Below are positions 27,319 to 36,667 of a stretch of DNA of 64,000 nt, one piece after another. Each line of letters opens with the position of its first letter. The first letter of the stretch is position 1. The translations under genes and the position numbers were made by a program. The notes beneath the pieces were generated by a model that saw nothing but the letters and a program-made list of their open reading frames with translations, was not told the DNA's origin and did not search any database. Origin of the DNA: Arundinibacter roseus (lineage in GTDB: Bacteria; Bacteroidota; Bacteroidia; Cytophagales; Spirosomataceae); contig NZ_SMJU01000006.1 of the NCBI RefSeq assembly GCF_004348825.1, forward strand, positions 62,001-126,000, in the 5' to 3' direction.

Positions 27319-28482
27319 TTATTTATTATCAATCAATCCGCGTCCACTCTTGCGAATAATCCCTTTTTCTTTTAGTTTTTCGGCCAATCGGTCAAGATTT
27401 CCGTTGACAAATTTACCACTTTTCAGAGTACTATAACGTTTTGCAATTTCGATATATTCATTTATTGACACTTTCACCGGAATGGAAGGAAAATGAATCA
27501 ATTCGGCCAAAGCGGTTTTCATGATAATCATGTCCACTTGTGCAATCCGTTCGAGGTCCCAATTTTTTAGTTGCTCGTGCAAATAGCTTTCATATTCGGC
27601 TTCGTGTTCGATGGTTTTGTTAAAAAGCTCTTCTACAAAAAACTGATCTTCATCCCAATCATCGGTCAACTCAGGAAGTTGTATTTTTCCGGTATCGGCT
27701 GATTTCAGCGTTTTAATGGCCAACCCCCGGATCAGCTCAAAATGATCTTCCCAATAGAGGTCATTTTGCTGTAAATGCGTGAGCGGAATTTCGTGTTTTA
27801 AAATTACCTGCCTCAAAACGTGCTGCACCATTTTCTGATCTTCTTCCGGCGTGTGCACATTTTTTTTACAATAGTCAATATATACATCATCCGAACGAAG
27901 GGCTTCACGAAAGGTTTTTCGGATAATTGTGAGGTCGTTACTCCATGATATCCCCCGGCGAATAAACTCTATTTCAAGTGTTTCACTTGCCTGTAAGAGC
28001 AAAATAACCGCATTGGTATCAAGCCCGGACTCAATCGGAAACACGATGTCCGGATCGGGATATTCGCGCTCACGTTCCAATTTTGACTGAAAACCAAGTT
28101 CCATCAGAAGCATGATGATCGACAGAAATTCATCGTAAATGGCTTCGGTTTCTTTCAAAACCCGCCGCACTATGGCCTGACGATCCCGTTGGGTTTGGCG
28201 AGTATAGGTTTCAAACGCCCGCCGTGCGGTTTGAATCACTTCAAACGGAAGTTCTTCATCAGTTGAAGGCTGACCTTTCTTTATCAACTCTCCTAACGTC
28301 ATGATAGACAGGCGCTTCAATCCTTCCAGCTTCTCCCGATTTTGAGGAAGCATGGAATTCAAATCCGGTAAATAGGCTTCTGCTATTTCGTCAATCGCCA
28401 ACAATCGGTCAGCTTCGGTTGCAATCTGACTGGCGTACAGTGCCTGAACCACCTTGGTACGTAATAATCTTCGGTTGAGCAT
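27319..28482 (-). CDS. nusB: Transcription antitermination factor NusB, long form
   Basis: The C-terminal part (about residues 230-370) is the NusB fold: FVEELFNKTIEHEAEYESYLHEQLKNWDLERIAQVDMIIMKTALAELIHFPSIPVKVSINEYIEIAKRYS in substance, with the family-conserved motif VSINEYIEIAKRYS and then SGKFVNGNLDRLAEKL. NusB binds boxA RNA with NusE in rRNA antitermination. The N-terminus (MLNRRLLRTKVVQALYAS) is also NusB-like, but about 200 residues separate the two parts, giving 387 residues against about 140 in Escherichia coli. Long NusB proteins occur across Bacteroidota, so this is lineage-typical. It is the first gene of the nusB-ytxH-DUF1573-yajC-ybbR-coaE group. Confidence 0.92.
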   Translation of the reverse strand: MLNRRLLRTKVVQALYASQIATEADRLLAIDEIAEAYLPDLNSMLPQNREKLEGLKRLSIMTLGELIKKGQPSTDEELPFEVIQTARRAFETYTRQTQRDRQAIVRRVLKETEAIYDEFLSIIMLLMELGFQSKLEREREYPDPDIVFPIESGLDTNAVILLLQASETLEIEFIRRGISWSNDLTIIRKTFREALRSDDVYIDYCKKNVHTPEEDQKMVQHVLRQVILKHEIPLTHLQQNDLYWEDHFELIRGLAIKTLKSADTGKIQLPELTDDWDEDQFFVEELFNKTIEHEAEYESYLHEQLKNWDLERIAQVDMIIMKTALAELIHFPSIPVKVSINEYIEIAKRYSTLKSGKFVNGNLDRLAEKLKEKGIIRKSGRGLIDNK

Positions 28483-28780
28483 AATGCTGCTATGAAATGA
28501 ATGTATGGAGCAGTAAAGTAAAGAACGTGTTGGGTGCTGGGATTCTCGTGAGCAACTGGAATTTTATCTAAAAAAACCAATCCACACCTATACTCCTCAA
28601 CGCCCCTGCAACTATTTATCTTTTGTTTTCTGATCGGTAAAATTGTCCGCAAAATTAGATTTTTTTGTTAACAATCGGAAGCAGGCCACCGAATGAATCC
28701 AGAAAATTTGCAACGTTTTGAGCCTGGTTCGTGTTAATCGCCAAGCACAGTACCAACTTTTCACCTTTCATACCCTGCAC
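28483..28780. other. Divergent intergenic region between nusB and the ABC exporter
   Basis: This gap of 298 bases has no convincing ORF. The minus strand contains TAATTTTG at 28650-28657, a match to TAnnTTTG and a possible -7 element for nusB, but the nearest upstream TTG (28672-28674) is only 14 bases away. An in-frame TTG at 28718 could start the exporter earlier; I see no codon or homology support for it. Confidence 0.4.
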
Positions 28781-30565
28781 GTGAAAGCACTCGCGTATCT
28801 TAATAAGTACCTCTTAAAATACAAATGGTACCTGATCTTAGGAACCTTATTTACGGTTATTTCCAATCTTTTCGGAATTTTTCCGGCCCAACTTGTGCGC
28901 TATGCGCTGGATCTCGTTCGGGAAACGCTTGACATTTATTACCTGTTTGACGGCTCGCCGATTCAGGCTGAAATGTATAGCGTTTTCACCAATAGTATTT
29001 TACTGTACGGTCTGCTGATTTTGGCCATGGCTTTGCTGAAAGGATTCTTTCTTTTTTTGGTTCGTCAAACCATCATCGTAATGTCCCGACATATCGAATA
29101 CGAATTAAAAAACGACATTTACGAGCACTACCAAAGCTTGCCGATGAGTTTCTATCGGAAGCACAACACCGGCGATCTCATGGCGCGGATTTCGGAGGAT
29201 GTCAGCAAAGTCAGAATGTACGTGGGGCCGTCGCTGATGTACGGTATCAACCTCATTGTGCTGTTTATTCTGGTTATTTCCTACATGGTTTCGGTCAATG
29301 CCAAGCTTACCTTGTACGTACTTTTGCCGCTCCCATTGCTTTCGGTTAGTATTTATATTGTCAATAGTATTATTATCAAACGTTCGGAAGAAATTCAGCG
29401 GCAACTTTCCAATTTGTCTACCTATGTTCAGGAGGCGTTTTCGGGAATTCGGGTCATAAAAGCATTTGTGCAGGAAAATTATTCGTTCGGGAATTTCAAA
29501 AAAGAAACGGAGTCATTCAAAGATAAATCCCTGAGCCTTACCAAAGTAGATGCGCTCTTTTTTCCAATTATTATGCTTCTCGTCGGACTTAGCAACGTAT
29601 TGGTAATTTACGTCGGCGGACAGGAAATCATCAACGGAACGCTTACGCCCGGCAACATTACGGAGTTTATCCTATACGTTAACATGCTCACGTGGCCCGT
29701 TATGGCCCTGGGCTGGACTACCAGTCAAATTCAGCGGGCGGCAGCTTCTCAGGTTCGTATCAATGAATTTCTGGACGAAAAAACGACCCTTATTTCTGAA
29801 AAAAATCTTACCCCTGAAATTCAGGGTGGGCTGCGTTTTGATAACGTCGGTTTTCTGTATCCTGACTCAGGAATCCGCGCAATTCATAATTTTGATCTAA
29901 CCATAAAATCCGGCGAAAGTGTAGCGATTTTGGGCACCACCGGCTCGGGAAAAAGTACGTTGGCCAATCTTATTTGCCGTTTGTACGATCCAACGCAGGG
30001 GAACATTTACCTTGATGACATTCCGCTAAAAGACTATAAAGTACAGCATTTGCGGCAGCAGATGGGCTATGTTCCTCAGGATGTTTTCCTGTTTTCGGAC
30101 ACGATTGCCAACAATGTTAAGTTTGGAATAAATGAACTGCCTTTTGAAAAAATTGAGCAAGCGGTTCAGGATGCGGATCTAATGACCACGATTCGTGAGT
30201 TTCCAGATGGGTACGAAACGCGCCTTGGTGAACGAGGCGTGACGCTCTCGGGTGGTCAAAAACAGCGTTTGTCCATTGCTCGGGCCATTGCCCGGGATCC
30301 AAAAATCCTTATTCTGGACGATTGTCTTTCGGCAGTAGACACAAATACCGAAAACATTATCCTGAATAATTTAAAACGAATCATGAAAGACCGTACCTCG
30401 GTTATTATTTCGCACCGGGTTTCATCGGCCAAGCTAGCCGACCGAATCGTTATGCTGGACAATGGGGTCATTGTGGAAGAAGGAACCCACGACCAACTGA
30501 TTCAAAATGAGAGTGTTTATAAAGAATTGTACGAAAAACAGCTGATGGCTGAGGAAGAAATGTAA
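28781..30565 (+). CDS. ABC exporter, fused membrane and ATPase domains (MdlA-like)
   Basis: A 594-residue half-transporter. I start at GTG 28781 (MKALAYLNKYLLKYKW), since the 21 codons from the in-frame TTG at 28718 look non-coding. Six transmembrane segments occupy about residues 15-310, with the family coupling region (ISEDVSKVRMYVGP). The ATPase has Walker A GTTGSGKST, Q-loop PQDVFLFSDT, signature LSGGQKQR, Walker B ILILDDCLSAVD and the H-loop ISHRVSS. The residue after the Walker B Asp is Asp instead of the usual Glu, as in the degenerate half of heterodimeric exporters such as MdlA/BmrC. No partner gene is adjacent. The substrate (lipid or drug) is unknown. It ends three bases from the convergent epimerase gene. 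Confidence 0.94.
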   Translation: MKALAYLNKYLLKYKWYLILGTLFTVISNLFGIFPAQLVRYALDLVRETLDIYYLFDGSPIQAEMYSVFTNSILLYGLLILAMALLKGFFLFLVRQTIIVMSRHIEYELKNDIYEHYQSLPMSFYRKHNTGDLMARISEDVSKVRMYVGPSLMYGINLIVLFILVISYMVSVNAKLTLYVLLPLPLLSVSIYIVNSIIIKRSEEIQRQLSNLSTYVQEAFSGIRVIKAFVQENYSFGNFKKETESFKDKSLSLTKVDALFFPIIMLLVGLSNVLVIYVGGQEIINGTLTPGNITEFILYVNMLTWPVMALGWTTSQIQRAAASQVRINEFLDEKTTLISEKNLTPEIQGGLRFDNVGFLYPDSGIRAIHNFDLTIKSGESVAILGTTGSGKSTLANLICRLYDPTQGNIYLDDIPLKDYKVQHLRQQMGYVPQDVFLFSDTIANNVKFGINELPFEKIEQAVQDADLMTTIREFPDGYETRLGERGVTLSGGQKQRLSIARAIARDPKILILDDCLSAVDTNTENIILNNLKRIMKDRTSVIISHRVSSAKLADRIVMLDNGVIVEEGTHDQLIQNESVYKELYEKQLMAEEEM

Positions 30566-30568
30566 GGG

Positions 30569-31678
30569 TCAATTTACTACGATACATTCCTGCGTTTTTA
30601 AAAAATCGGCATCTATATCTGCCCCGTGCCCGGGTGCGTCGGGCAGGTGAAGCTGATAATGCTGCTCATACACCGCACCGCCTGGAATGGGATCAACGGC
30701 ATGCTCAAAAGGTGAATCCAAATCATAAAAAACGATGGTTGGCCGCGCCGATGCTAAATGTGTATTGGCTGTAATACCCAACCGGCTTTCGGACATGCAG
30801 CCAATCATACAGGGAATTCCGGCGGCTTCGGCTATGGCAATAATTTTGAGCGCCGAATGAATCCCTCCGCTCTTGGATAATTTGATATTGAAATAGTCAA
30901 CGGCCTGTGCCCGAACAAGTTTCAGCGCATCTACGTGCGTAAAAAGAGACTCATCGGCACAAATAGGAATGGGAGAATTTGCCCGTACCCGTGCCAGATT
31001 TTCATAATCCCAGGCTTTAACCGGCTGCTCGCAATATTCAACCTGATACGGCTCAATCGCTCGCAGTACCTGCACGGCTGATACGTAATTCCATCCCTGA
31101 TTGGCATCAATTCGCAGAGGCAGACCGGGTCCGATTGCAGCTCGAATCGCTTGAATTCGCTGAATATCTTCGAGTGGATCTTTTCCCAACTTTACCTTGA
31201 TCGCCTCCGCTCCCCGGGCCTGAATTGCTTTTGCATCCTCGGCCATCACCTCCGGCGAACCAATGTACACGGTTTCATCCGTAGTGATGACACGTTTTGT
31301 ACCGCCCAAAAACGCATAAAGCGGCAGGTTTGCAATTTTTGCAGCAGCGTCATACAACGCCATGTCGAAGGCGCTTTTGCAGGTATAGTTCTGTGTCAGA
31401 AATGTATCCAGAATCCGCAAATTCCCATCCAGATCCAGGACACTTTTCCCTAACAAAAGTCGGGCGAAATCACGGGCAGTAGCCAGGCAGGAATCCTGCG
31501 TTTCGCCAACAATCATCCAAAAAGGCGCACCTTCGCCAATGCCATACAAGCCGTCTTTTGTAAAAATTTTCACAAGAATATTTCTCGCTTCTGCAATTGT
31601 ACCAAGCGCAATTGTCACGGGCGCTTTTAGCGGAATATTCAGGCGGTAAATTTCGATACGGGAAATGATATGTGACAC
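30569..31678 (-). CDS. Enolase-superfamily dipeptide epimerase-like protein
   Basis: A 369-residue member of the mandelate racemase/muconate-lactonizing subgroup. The acid/base lysines lie in KVKLG (K161, K163) and KLSKSGG (K266); the Mg ligands are D191 (DANQGW), E217 (CEQP) and D242 (ADES). A DLD motif near the C-terminus (319-321) matches the DxD used by L-Ala-D/L-Glu epimerases to bind the dipeptide ammonium group. That reaction would recycle murein peptides. The absence of a signal peptide fits a cytoplasmic enzyme. The specificity (Ala-Glu or another dipeptide) cannot be fixed from sequence. It follows an exported amidohydrolase gene, with a hairpin between. Confidence 0.85.
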   Translation of the reverse strand: MSHIISRIEIYRLNIPLKAPVTIALGTIAEARNILVKIFTKDGLYGIGEGAPFWMIVGETQDSCLATARDFARLLLGKSVLDLDGNLRILDTFLTQNYTCKSAFDMALYDAAAKIANLPLYAFLGGTKRVITTDETVYIGSPEVMAEDAKAIQARGAEAIKVKLGKDPLEDIQRIQAIRAAIGPGLPLRIDANQGWNYVSAVQVLRAIEPYQVEYCEQPVKAWDYENLARVRANSPIPICADESLFTHVDALKLVRAQAVDYFNIKLSKSGGIHSALKIIAIAEAAGIPCMIGCMSESRLGITANTHLASARPTIVFYDLDSPFEHAVDPIPGGAVYEQHYQLHLPDAPGHGADIDADFLKTQECIVVN

Positions 31679-31694
31679 GGGAAAGAGGTGTTAA

Positions 31695-31730
31695 ACCAAC
31701 TGATTGACTTTATCAGTTGGTGTTTTTTTT
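31695..31730. terminator. Hairpin terminator between the amidohydrolase and epimerase genes
   Basis: A perfect 10-bp stem, ACCAACTGAT (31695-31704) with ATCAGTTGGT (31712-31721), is followed on the plus strand by G and a run of eight T. Both flanking genes read on the minus strand, where only a short T stretch follows, so it may be a weak terminator in the useful direction. Its right arm contains the same 11-mer (GTTGGTGTTTT) as the hairpin at 41235. Confidence 0.55.
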
Positions 31731-31759
31731 ATGTATAATTTTTATTGAAAAATGTAAAA

Positions 31760-32884
31760 TCAATCTGGAAAAGCACTTTTATCCAGGCCTGGAATAATGC
31801 GAAGGGCATTTTTGTAATATAGTTTTTTCAACACCTCATCTGAAAGCCCCAGGCCATACATGCGCCAGAACGCATGGTATTTTTTATGGTAAGGAAAATA
31901 TTCATCCTCCGTTTCCAGCACTCGAAAGTAGGTAACATATTCCGACGGCACCCAGCTATCTTTGCCAAACAGCACGCGATCCTGATACTTGTCAAAAAAC
32001 TTTTTGGCCGCACGTGGCTGCCGCCCCAGCTCAGCAATGACCGCCCCGATTTCCACGTAAGTATTTGGAAAAACGGTCATCAGACTATCCAGTTTTTTCA
32101 AGTCATTGGCATACCAGCCCATGTGTGCATTGATGAAAGTTGTACCCGGATGTTTACGAAAAATATCGTGCTGTTCGCCAATCAAATCCACAAAAGGCAC
32201 CGGATCGGTAGCACTGCGCTTGCGTCCAGGATGCGTTTTGAGTTCGAGCCAACGCTCATTATACCGATCAAGCGGGTCCCAAAAGGAGGGAACATCGGCC
32301 GTGTGAATCAGCACCGGAATACCCAAAGCGCCACATTTGGCCCAAACCGGATCAAGGCGTGGGTCGTTGACGGCTACTCGTTTTCCTTTTTCGTCTACGA
32401 TTCCGCTAAAACCCAGGCTTTTATATATTTTCAGGCCTTTGGCACCCAGTTTAACGTCCGTTTCCAATTGCGCCACGGCCTTTTGAGTCCAGTCGGCTTC
32501 GCCAAATCCTTTGAATTGCAGGTTTGTAAAAATAGCGATGCGTTTCGGTTGAGACTTCATCACATTGGCCAAGCCGCCTTTTAGGTGAGCCGTGCCTTCC
32601 TCCCAGTTTTGGTACCAGCCGCGCCCGCTCAAATTGACCATAATGCCCATATTCATGCTGTCCATTTGGGCCACAAGTTTATCCAAATCCTGATCGGGCA
32701 TGCGGTATTGATGATTGTGCACATCAATAAATGGGAATTTCGCTCGTGTCGGAATATTCTCTTCGACTTTCAGAGTGGACAAAGGATCATATTCTTCAAA
32801 ACCGAGGGGAGCTTCCACCGTTTGGGCAGCGGCAGAAATCACTAAGCTTCCACAAAGAAGGGTAGTCAGGAAAATGTTTTTCAT
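31760..32884 (-). CDS. Exported amidohydrolase (metal-dependent, TIM-barrel)
   Basis: A 374-residue amidohydrolase-related protein. A signal peptide (MKNIFLTTLLCGSLVISAAAQ) predicts export. The metal motif FIDVHNHQYR (HxH, about 51-60) opens the barrel; later strands are PVLIHTADVPSF and TFINAHMGWYAN with metal-binding His, and VLFGKDSW with the conserved Asp. This pattern fits the amidohydrolase_2 (ACMSD-like) group, which includes decarboxylases and lactone or amide hydrolases. The substrate is unknown. It lies 43 bases downstream of ispF on the same strand. Confidence 0.88.
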   Translation of the reverse strand: MKNIFLTTLLCGSLVISAAAQTVEAPLGFEEYDPLSTLKVEENIPTRAKFPFIDVHNHQYRMPDQDLDKLVAQMDSMNMGIMVNLSGRGWYQNWEEGTAHLKGGLANVMKSQPKRIAIFTNLQFKGFGEADWTQKAVAQLETDVKLGAKGLKIYKSLGFSGIVDEKGKRVAVNDPRLDPVWAKCGALGIPVLIHTADVPSFWDPLDRYNERWLELKTHPGRKRSATDPVPFVDLIGEQHDIFRKHPGTTFINAHMGWYANDLKKLDSLMTVFPNTYVEIGAVIAELGRQPRAAKKFFDKYQDRVLFGKDSWVPSEYVTYFRVLETEDEYFPYHKKYHAFWRMYGLGLSDEVLKKLYYKNALRIIPGLDKSAFPD

Positions 32885-32927
32885 GGAGTACAGGATGGGT
32901 TTTGAAATGTCGTTGTAATTAAAAATC

Positions 32928-33416
32928 TTATTTTTTATAGATCAATGCTACTGCATGTGCAGCAATTCCTTCTTCCCGGCCAACAAATCCTAACTGCTCA
33001 GAGGTGGTGGCCTTAATGGAAATCTCTTCCTGATCAACGCCCATGACACCTGCCAAACATTCTTTCATGGCCGGAATGTGAGGATTCAATTTAGGTTGCT
33101 GCAAAACAATTGTTACATCCACATTTCCTACCTCAAATCCTTTTTCACGAATCATTTCCAGCACTCGGGCGAGCAAAATCTTGCTGTCAACGCCTTTCCA
33201 TTGCGGGTCTTTATCCGAAAAATGGTAGCCAATATTACGCATATTGGCCGCACCCAACAGCGCATCGCACAGCACATGACACACCACATCTGCGTCGGAG
33301 TGGCCTTTGGCGCCGTGGGTGTGGGGGATCAAAATACCGCCGAGCCAGAAGGCACGGCCTTCTTCCATTTGGTGGACATCATAGCCCAGCCCTATGCGTA
33401 TGCCCGGCCCGCTCAT
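32928..33416 (-). CDS. ispF: 2-C-methyl-D-erythritol 2,4-cyclodiphosphate synthase
   Basis: A 162-residue enzyme of the MEP isoprenoid pathway that cyclises CDP-methylerythritol 2-phosphate. GLGYDVHQMEEGR near the N-terminus carries the metal pair DxH, HSDADVVCHVLCDALLGAAN contains the third metal His and the Asp, and IKATTSEQLGFVGREEGIAAHAVAL is the C-terminal signature. Length is normal. Its start overlaps the stop of the M16 peptidase gene by four bases (ATGA), implying coupled translation, a link with no obvious metabolic reason. Confidence 0.97.
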   Translation of the reverse strand: MSGPGIRIGLGYDVHQMEEGRAFWLGGILIPHTHGAKGHSDADVVCHVLCDALLGAANMRNIGYHFSDKDPQWKGVDSKILLARVLEMIREKGFEVGNVDVTIVLQQPKLNPHIPAMKECLAGVMGVDQEEISIKATTSEQLGFVGREEGIAAHAVALIYKK

Positions 33417-34663
33417 GTGGTCTGATTGGATTCGGCGTGATAAAATAAGGTAGAGCAGTTTTCAGGACGCAGGATGGTTTGGGCAACCCGCTGAATAGCT
33501 GATTTTTCTACCATCCTGATTTTTTCTTCATCGGCATTTACCAGCTCCGGATCCCCCGCATTGGCGGCAAATGCCAGATTCATGGCCCGATTCAACAATT
33601 CTACCTGAGAAAAAGCCACCGTAACTTCCGACTGATTCTTTACTTTTTCGAGCTCTTCGTCTTCTGCGCCATGTTGTACAAAATCTTGCAGAAGTGACTC
33701 CACTGCCTCATTGGCCAGTTCCATCGACACACCCGGATTTAAGTTAGCTTTAATCAACAGCAAACCCGGATCAAGTGAGGATGTGGTACTTGCAGTGACA
33801 GAATTGAATAAAGGTTGATTTTTCAAAAGTGCCTGATACAGTCGCGACGATTTTCCCCGACCCAGAATATCGCTTATCAGATCAGCTTCGTGAAAATCAG
33901 CCTCATACCGTCCCGGCATGTGGTAAGTTTTTATGAGCGAATTCAAAGGCACGGCGGCGGAGGTTTCCAAAAATCGAGCCGATGTTTGAACAGGCTCTGC
34001 GGGCAACTGCCGAAGGTACGGAGTGCCTGACTCAATAGGACCAAACCACTTTTCGGACAGCTGCTTTACCTGAGCCAGCGTAACGGCTCCCGCTACTACC
34101 AAAATCGCATTGACGGGGCGGTAAAATTTAAAGAAAAAATTGCGGACGTCATCAAGTGTGGCGCGTTCAATGTGCTCAATATCTTTACCAATCGTAGCCC
34201 AGCGGTAAGGATGCGTGGTGTATGCCAACGGGCGCAGTTTCAGCCACAAATCACCATAGGGTTGGTTGAGGTAGCGCTGTTTGAATTCTTCAATAACCAC
34301 TTTTCGCTGAACTTCCAGCACCTGCGGATCAAACGAAAGGCTCATCATGCGGTCTGATTCGAGCCAGAAAGCCGTTTCCACATTATCTGCCGGGAGCGTG
34401 ATGTAGTAATTGGTAAGGTCGGGCGAGGTAAAGGCATTGTTTTCGCCACCCACATTCTGAACGGGCTCGTCGTACGAAGGAATATTACGGGAACCGCCAA
34501 ACATTAAATGTTCAAACAAATGAGCAAAACCCGTGCGCTGTTCGTCTTCGTCGCGCGAGCCTACATTATATAAAATATTGACCGCGGCCATTGGTGTAGA
34601 AAAGTCTTCGTGTACGAAAACCCTCAACCCATTGTCCAGCATAAATTGCTCGTAGTGAATCAT
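33413..34663 (-). CDS. M16-family zinc metallopeptidase
   Basis: A 416-residue pitrilysin-type peptidase. I start at 34663 (MIHYEQFMLDNG); the 29 codons upstream in frame look non-coding. The inverted zinc motif HLFEH (H48, E51, H52) is followed by the downstream glutamate in VVIEEFKQRYLNQP, so the site is complete and this is an active-type subunit. No signal peptide is seen, so it is probably cytoplasmic. Many M16 enzymes act as pairs with an inactive partner, and none is adjacent. It overlaps ispF by four bases and diverges from the TPR gene at 34779. Confidence 0.92.
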   Translation of the reverse strand: MIHYEQFMLDNGLRVFVHEDFSTPMAAVNILYNVGSRDEDEQRTGFAHLFEHLMFGGSRNIPSYDEPVQNVGGENNAFTSPDLTNYYITLPADNVETAFWLESDRMMSLSFDPQVLEVQRKVVIEEFKQRYLNQPYGDLWLKLRPLAYTTHPYRWATIGKDIEHIERATLDDVRNFFFKFYRPVNAILVVAGAVTLAQVKQLSEKWFGPIESGTPYLRQLPAEPVQTSARFLETSAAVPLNSLIKTYHMPGRYEADFHEADLISDILGRGKSSRLYQALLKNQPLFNSVTASTTSSLDPGLLLIKANLNPGVSMELANEAVESLLQDFVQHGAEDEELEKVKNQSEVTVAFSQVELLNRAMNLAFAANAGDPELVNADEEKIRMVEKSAIQRVAQTILRPENCSTLFYHAESNQTT

Positions 34664-34778
34664 AGGATAGAATAAAAGTCTACGCTGCGAAACGCAGGCA
34701 GGTAATTTAACGTTATGGACAAAGCTAATGTTCCAGTGGCACACTAACAAACCCCATACCGTCGATTCAAAAAATCAC

Positions 34779-35897
34779 ATGCTTCCTATCCGTTATTTTT
34801 TATATTTTCTGCTAATTCTCAGCCTATCATCAACTCCCGCCAAGGCTCAGCTTTTGAATGATCGTCCGACGCTTCTTCTGATTCAGAAAGGAATTGATCA
34901 TATTTATAACTACGAATTCAGTCAGGCGCAGGCGGTAAATCATCAGGTTCAGGTCAAATATCCCAATCATCCGGTTACCTATTTTATGCGCGCCTTTCAG
35001 ATGTACTGGCAATATTTACCTATTAAGGACAACAAAGCCAAAGTTGGCGAGTACATCGGTGTACTGAATCAATGCCTGGCTGCGGTCGAAAAACAGTACG
35101 GGAAAAACAGCAAAAACCCGGAGGCTGTTTTTTTTACCATGGCTGCCCGTGGCTACATTGCGTTGATGTATAATTATCAGGGCGAACTCCTTAAAGCGGC
35201 CAACGAAGCCCAGAAAACCTACGGATTCATGACCGAAGGATTAAAGCTTACCGCAAAAAATCCGGAATTTTACTTTACTACCGGCATGTATAATTATTAC
35301 GTAGTAAAATATCCTGAGGATCACTCGATTGTGAAACCACTGATGATTTTTTTCAAGAATGGGAACAAAGCGTTGGGACTCAAACAACTGGATATTGCTA
35401 CAAAATCAGGCATCGTCACACGCGTAGAAGCGGCCTATTTTCTGGCTCATATTTACCTCGAACACGAGTCACGCCCCGACCTTGCCGTACCCTACACCAC
35501 CCGACTGAACACTATGTTTCCGAATAATGCCATTTTTAGAATGATTCATATTGAATCGCTTCTACTAAGTGGCAAATATACAGAAGCAGAAGAAGAATTG
35601 CCCGAATTGAAAAAACGGACTGAGCGGTTTTACCCCATTTCGTGGCTGGTTTTTGAAGGGATTTTACAGGAAAAAAAATATCATCAGGACGTGGAGGCAC
35701 AAAAAAAATTCCTCGCAGCGCTCAAAATCCCTTACGACGATCAGTACACCCGCGAATACCACGCAATGGCCTATGCCGGATTGGCCCGAATCGCCCATCG
35801 CCGCGGTGACAAAGCTCAGGCCCGAAAGTACTACGACAAATGTCTGGAAATTGCAGAATATGACTCCATAGAAAAAGAGGCAAAAGCGTATCGTTGA
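34779..35897 (+). CDS. Exported tetratricopeptide-repeat protein
   Basis: A 372-residue protein with a signal peptide (MLPIRYFLYFLLILSLSSTPAKAQ); I start at 34779, and an in-frame ATG 17 codons upstream adds residues that do not fit. The mature part is helical with TPR-like units: GIDHIYNYEFSQAQAVNHQVQVKYPNHP near the start and a classic repeat GLARIAHRRGDKAQARKYYDKCLEIAEYD at the end. It probably acts as a periplasmic or outer-membrane scaffold. It stands alone between a divergent peptidase gene and a molybdopterin oxidoreductase gene. Confidence 0.85.
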   Translation: MLPIRYFLYFLLILSLSSTPAKAQLLNDRPTLLLIQKGIDHIYNYEFSQAQAVNHQVQVKYPNHPVTYFMRAFQMYWQYLPIKDNKAKVGEYIGVLNQCLAAVEKQYGKNSKNPEAVFFTMAARGYIALMYNYQGELLKAANEAQKTYGFMTEGLKLTAKNPEFYFTTGMYNYYVVKYPEDHSIVKPLMIFFKNGNKALGLKQLDIATKSGIVTRVEAAYFLAHIYLEHESRPDLAVPYTTRLNTMFPNNAIFRMIHIESLLLSGKYTEAEEELPELKKRTERFYPISWLVFEGILQEKKYHQDVEAQKKFLAALKIPYDDQYTREYHAMAYAGLARIAHRRGDKAQARKYYDKCLEIAEYDSIEKEAKAYR

Positions 35898-35953
35898 ATT
35901 GGATTTTAGTAAATATCATTTTAAGTAATACTGGCTAAAAAAATAGGTCTGAG

Positions 35954-36640
35954 ATGGACAAACTAGATAAAATTGTGGAGGCCCGTATGAAACTCAAAGC
36001 CCGCTTTGAGGAAAAAATCAGGCGTACTCCATCGCTCGCGGACCAAAATCCGCAGGGAACCGGGCCCGTCAATCGGCACGGCATGCCACAACTTCCCGTT
36101 GGACAGTTTAAAACCGAAAAATGGCCCGTGCTGGATCTTGGCTACAAACCGGATGTATCCAAAGAGCGGTGGCGTTTATACATTGATGGGGAAGTAGAGC
36201 AACCGTTGGTTTTGAAATGGGACGATTTTATGGCCCTGCCGCAAACCGAAGATACCAGCGATTTTCATTGCGTAACTACCTGGTCCAAAATGGATATGAA
36301 CTGGGTGGGTGTCAGAATGCTGGATATTGCTGCGCTCGTCAGACCTACGGATGCAGCGACCCATGTGATGTTTTACGGATACGATACCTATTCAACGAAT
36401 GTATCGCTGGAAGAAGCTTTAAAACCGGACGTCTTGCTGGTTCATACCGCTCAGGGAGAGCCACTTCCTACCGAACACGGTGGGCTCGTGCGGGTCATTA
36501 CTCCACAGCTATATGCCTGGAAAGGCGCCAAATGGGTGAAGAAGATTACGTTTATGAATGCTGATAAACCCGGATTTTGGGAAGAACGTGGCTATTCCAA
36601 TACTGCCTATCCCTGGCAGAATGACCGGTACAGTGATTGA
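35954..36640 (+). CDS. Molybdopterin-dependent oxidoreductase (sulfite oxidase-like catalytic domain)
   Basis: A 228-residue protein of the sulfite oxidase/YedY superfamily, YuiH-like in size. The Mo-ligating cysteine is Cys106 in FHCVTTWSKMDMNW, followed by the family motif VRMLDIAALV and, near the end, GGLVRVITPQLYAWKGAKWVKKITF, typical of the molybdopterin-binding fold. There is no Tat or Sec signal, so it is predicted to be cytoplasmic, unlike most MsrP/SorA relatives. The substrate is unknown. No molybdenum cofactor gene lies in the window. Confidence 0.92.
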   Translation: MDKLDKIVEARMKLKARFEEKIRRTPSLADQNPQGTGPVNRHGMPQLPVGQFKTEKWPVLDLGYKPDVSKERWRLYIDGEVEQPLVLKWDDFMALPQTEDTSDFHCVTTWSKMDMNWVGVRMLDIAALVRPTDAATHVMFYGYDTYSTNVSLEEALKPDVLLVHTAQGEPLPTEHGGLVRVITPQLYAWKGAKWVKKITFMNADKPGFWEERGYSNTAYPWQNDRYSD

Positions 36641-36667
36641 TTCTTTACTCATTCTGTGGCTTTTATT

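Noticed and set aside
31874-32584. Plus-strand open frame of 236 codons inside the amidohydrolase gene
   Set aside because: It is antisense to a gene with an intact metal motif; there is no domain or promoter support.
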